From JABMRP01 sp964444795 (GTDB lineage: Bacteria; Planctomycetota; Planctomycetia; Pirellulales; Thermoguttaceae): 61,756 nt of DNA. The position numbers were made by a program, and so were the translations under genes. Under the pieces are notes generated by a model. That model saw only the letters and a program-made list of their open reading frames with translations, was not told the origin of the DNA and made no database searches. The DNA is taken from positions 1-61,756 of the forward strand of contig CAYUIQ010000016.1 in the NCBI GenBank assembly GCA_964444795.1, read 5' to 3'. This document shows, one piece after another, positions 59,786-61,756 of this stretch. The stretch's first letter is position 1; the number at the start of each line of letters is the position of its first letter.

Positions 59786-61714
59786 ATGAGTGCCGATTCC
59801 AGCCATCACGCCGACCCGAACCAAGACCCGCCCCACAATGCCTCCGCGCCGACCGATGATCCGACGCGCGAAGCCATCGCACCCGATTCGCCGGCGACCG
59901 AATCGTCCGCCGACCAGCCCGACGAGCGCGCCAACGAATCGGCCGCGGCCAAGGCACGGATTCTGATCGGATCGCAGCGCGACGTGGCTGCCCGCCCGAA
60001 GAGGCAGCGCGACTGGATTCCGGCGGTGCCCCCGGAATCCCCGAAGCGGCAAGAAAAGGAAGCTCCTGCCGAACCTCCCCTTTCGAAGAAAGCCCCGGTT
60101 GTGGCAACCGTTGCCGCGCCGCTCGAAACAGCGCCGCTCGAAACAGCGCCAACCGATGCCGCGCCAACCGATGCCGCGCCAACCGATGCCGCGCCAACCG
60201 AAACAGCGCCAATCGATGCCGCGCCAACCGAGACTGCGCCAACCGAGACTGCGCCAACCGAGACTGCGCCAACCGATATCGTGCCAATCGATGTCGCGGA
60301 GAAATCGCCAGAGACTTCGCAAGACGATACGAGCCAAGACACTGCCCAGCGAGACACGAGTCCGACCGAAGCCCCCGCGGCAACCGCCGAGCGGCAAGTC
60401 CCGATACCGCCGCAACCGGCTATCCCCGTGGCAGACGCCGCGGTGGATGAAATGGAGCGGATTTCCCTGGGACCGCTGTTTCCACCGCCGAACACGCGCG
60501 GCCGTCTGTCCGACGACATGGAGGATGAATTCGAGCGGGCGATGGCCGAGTTCTCCCCCGACGACACGATGACCGCCGAGACCACGGTGACCAGCACGCC
60601 GGAGTTGGAGCCCGAGTCGCGGCGGACCGGTCGCATCGTGGCCGTTCATCGGGACGACGTGTTCGTCGAGCTGGGTAGCCGGGAACAGGGCGTCGTGTCG
60701 CTGAAGCTCTTCGCCGAACCGCCCGAGGTGGACACCGAGATCGAGGTCATCGTCAACCGGTTGGACCGAGAAGATGGACTTTATGAACTGACCGTTCCCA
60801 ACGCCACGGTGGACGTCAGCGATTGGTCGGACATCGCCGCGGGAATGCTCGTCGACGCGCACATCACGGGCCACAACACGGGCGGGCTGGAATGCGAGGT
60901 GAATAACCTGCGAGGTTTCATTCCGGTGAGCCAGATCGCGTTGTACCGCGTCGACGATCTCGAACAATTCCTCGACGAGAGGTTTACCTGCCTGATCACC
61001 GAGGCCAATCCCGGGCGCCGCAATCTCGTCCTCAGCCGGCGGGCCGTTTTGGAAAAGGAGCAGGAAGAAGCCCGGCAGGAACTGCTCGAGTCGCTGGCCA
61101 TCGGCGATGTCCGCGAGGGGACCGTGCGGCGGATCCTCGACTTCGGCGCGTTTGTCGACATCGGCGGGATCGACGGCCTGATCCACATCAGCAAGCTCAG
61201 TTGGGCTCGCGTGGAGCATCCCAGCGAGGTGCTCGAGGAGAACCAGGCGGTCCAGGTTCGGGTGGAGAAGATCGACAAGCAGACCGGTCGCATCGGCCTG
61301 TCGTATCGCGATCTTCTGGAAAACCCCTGGGACACCGCGGCGGTGAAATACCCGGTCAACACGCAGATCACCGGCACCGTCTCGAAGCTGATGGATTTCG
61401 GCGCGTTTGTGCAGTTGGAGCCGGGGATCGAGGGGTTGGTCCATGTTTCCGAACTTTCGCACAAGCGGATCTGGCGCCCCAGCGACGTGGTGAAGGAGGG
61501 CGAAGAAATCGAGGCGCTGGTTCTCTCGGTCGACACGGAAGCCCAGCGTATCGGCCTCTCGATGAAGGCCGTGTCGGTCCCCGAGCCGGATAAGAAGGAG
61601 ACCGAGTCGGACGAACCCGGCGCGCCGGCCAAGCAGACTGCCCAGCGAAAAGTGCCGCTGCAGGGCGGTATCGGACGACGATCCGGCGGCGAGCAGTTCG
61701 GCCTGAAGTGGTAG
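59786..61714 (+). CDS. S1 RNA-binding domain protein with disordered repeat-rich N-terminus
   Basis: A 642-residue cytoplasmic protein. The first 250 residues are low-complexity and acidic, with twelve 5-residue repeats (A-P-[TL]-[ED]-[TA]-like) at 111-170. Four S1 domains follow at about 282-350, 353-425, 438-510 and 524-600; the third (VRRILDFGAFVDIGGIDGLI) and fourth (VSKLMDFGAFVQLEPGIEGL) are classic S1 repeats. It resembles ribosomal protein S1 in its repeats but is not the normal S1 order, and the long N-terminus is unusual. A role in RNA binding or translation is likely. The Shine-Dalgarno is weak (GGAAA). Confidence 0.85.
   Translation: MSADSSHHADPNQDPPHNASAPTDDPTREAIAPDSPATESSADQPDERANESAAAKARILIGSQRDVAARPKRQRDWIPAVPPESPKRQEKEAPAEPPLSKKAPVVATVAAPLETAPLETAPTDAAPTDAAPTDAAPTETAPIDAAPTETAPTETAPTETAPTDIVPIDVAEKSPETSQDDTSQDTAQRDTSPTEAPAATAERQVPIPPQPAIPVADAAVDEMERISLGPLFPPPNTRGRLSDDMEDEFERAMAEFSPDDTMTAETTVTSTPELEPESRRTGRIVAVHRDDVFVELGSREQGVVSLKLFAEPPEVDTEIEVIVNRLDREDGLYELTVPNATVDVSDWSDIAAGMLVDAHITGHNTGGLECEVNNLRGFIPVSQIALYRVDDLEQFLDERFTCLITEANPGRRNLVLSRRAVLEKEQEEARQELLESLAIGDVREGTVRRILDFGAFVDIGGIDGLIHISKLSWARVEHPSEVLEENQAVQVRVEKIDKQTGRIGLSYRDLLENPWDTAAVKYPVNTQITGTVSKLMDFGAFVQLEPGIEGLVHVSELSHKRIWRPSDVVKEGEEIEALVLSVDTEAQRIGLSMKAVSVPEPDKKETESDEPGAPAKQTAQRKVPLQGGIGRRSGGEQFGLKW
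60116..60295 (+). repeat. 15-bp minisatellite inside the S1-domain gene
   Basis: Twelve 15-bp units in frame, with variants such as gcgccaaccgatgcc and gcgccaaccgagact. Several adjacent units are identical, which suggests recent slippage or unequal exchange. Each unit adds five residues to the disordered part of the protein. Confidence 0.9.
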
Positions 61715-61756
61715 GCCGAACTTGTGTCCTTCGTCCACGGGTTTCGCTACAACCGT

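Noticed and set aside
59696..61738. Long minus-strand open frame of about 680 codons with GWRSLGWRSL-like repeats
   Set aside because: Antisense shadow of the S1-domain gene; the repeats mirror the 15-bp minisatellite on the coding strand.
1..61756. CRISPR array or prophage
   Set aside because: No regularly spaced direct repeats with unique spacers, and no integrase, capsid or cas gene was seen.

Overview
The window is GC-rich DNA (about 60-65% G+C by eye) that reads like a planctomycete, most likely of the Pirellulales type. That placement is inferred from family content: a secreted Cys-type sulfatase, a DUF1080 protein, two large HzsA-like/SUMF1 fusion proteins, a tricorn-type protease, a very large Ser/Thr kinase with a beta-propeller paired with an ECF sigma factor, a PQQ-propeller protein and a Tat-exported sugar-isomerase-like protein. 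No rRNA, tRNA, CRISPR array, integrase or transposase gene was seen. All function calls rest on motif recognition; no database search was run.

Layout. 75-6626: a huge alpha-2-macroglobulin-like protein. 6925-11083: a signalling block with a PAS/GAF histidine kinase overlapping a LuxR-type response regulator, then csrA, a small CcbP-like protein and a receiver-only protein lacking one acidic-pocket residue. 11129-20120 (minus): a tricorn-like protease, a WD40-like secreted protein and the first HzsA-like/SUMF1 fusion, divergent from a two-domain DUF1080 protein (20326-21528).

21606-30256 (minus) is the most unusual part. Six co-directional genes encode a thiolase, a 3-hydroxyacyl-CoA dehydrogenase/crotonase fusion, an SRPBCC protein, a rubredoxin-3TM-diheme cytochrome c, a membrane-anchored Rieske-TPP enzyme fusion and a membrane-anchored FMN/3Fe-4S glutamate-synthase-like flavoprotein. 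The last two share a nearly identical N-terminal membrane anchor (23 of 30 residues). Together they look like a membrane-tethered redox module in which a 2-oxoacid-type TPP enzyme or a flavoprotein could pass electrons through Rieske and rubredoxin centres to periplasmic c hemes. This is inference.

30870-48167: a secreted glycoside-hydrolase-like protein, a Tat-exported isomerase-like protein, an aldehyde:ferredoxin oxidoreductase homologue (convergent), the second HzsA-like/SUMF1 fusion, a PQQ-propeller protein with an embedded methyltransferase-like Rossmann domain, and the sulfatase. 48441-53699 (minus): the ECF sigma factor followed by the giant kinase. 53700-57022: intergenic repeats, a Spo0M/arrestin-like protein and a family-4-like glycosyltransferase. 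57023-61714: a polytopic membrane protein, mutY with an Asp-to-Glu change at the second catalytic position, a double zinc-ribbon protein, and an S1-domain protein with a 15-bp minisatellite in its coding sequence.

Several starts were moved downstream of the longest possible frame because a Shine-Dalgarno sequence and a signal peptide or family-typical N-terminus support the inner ATG or GTG; the reasons are given in each entry.
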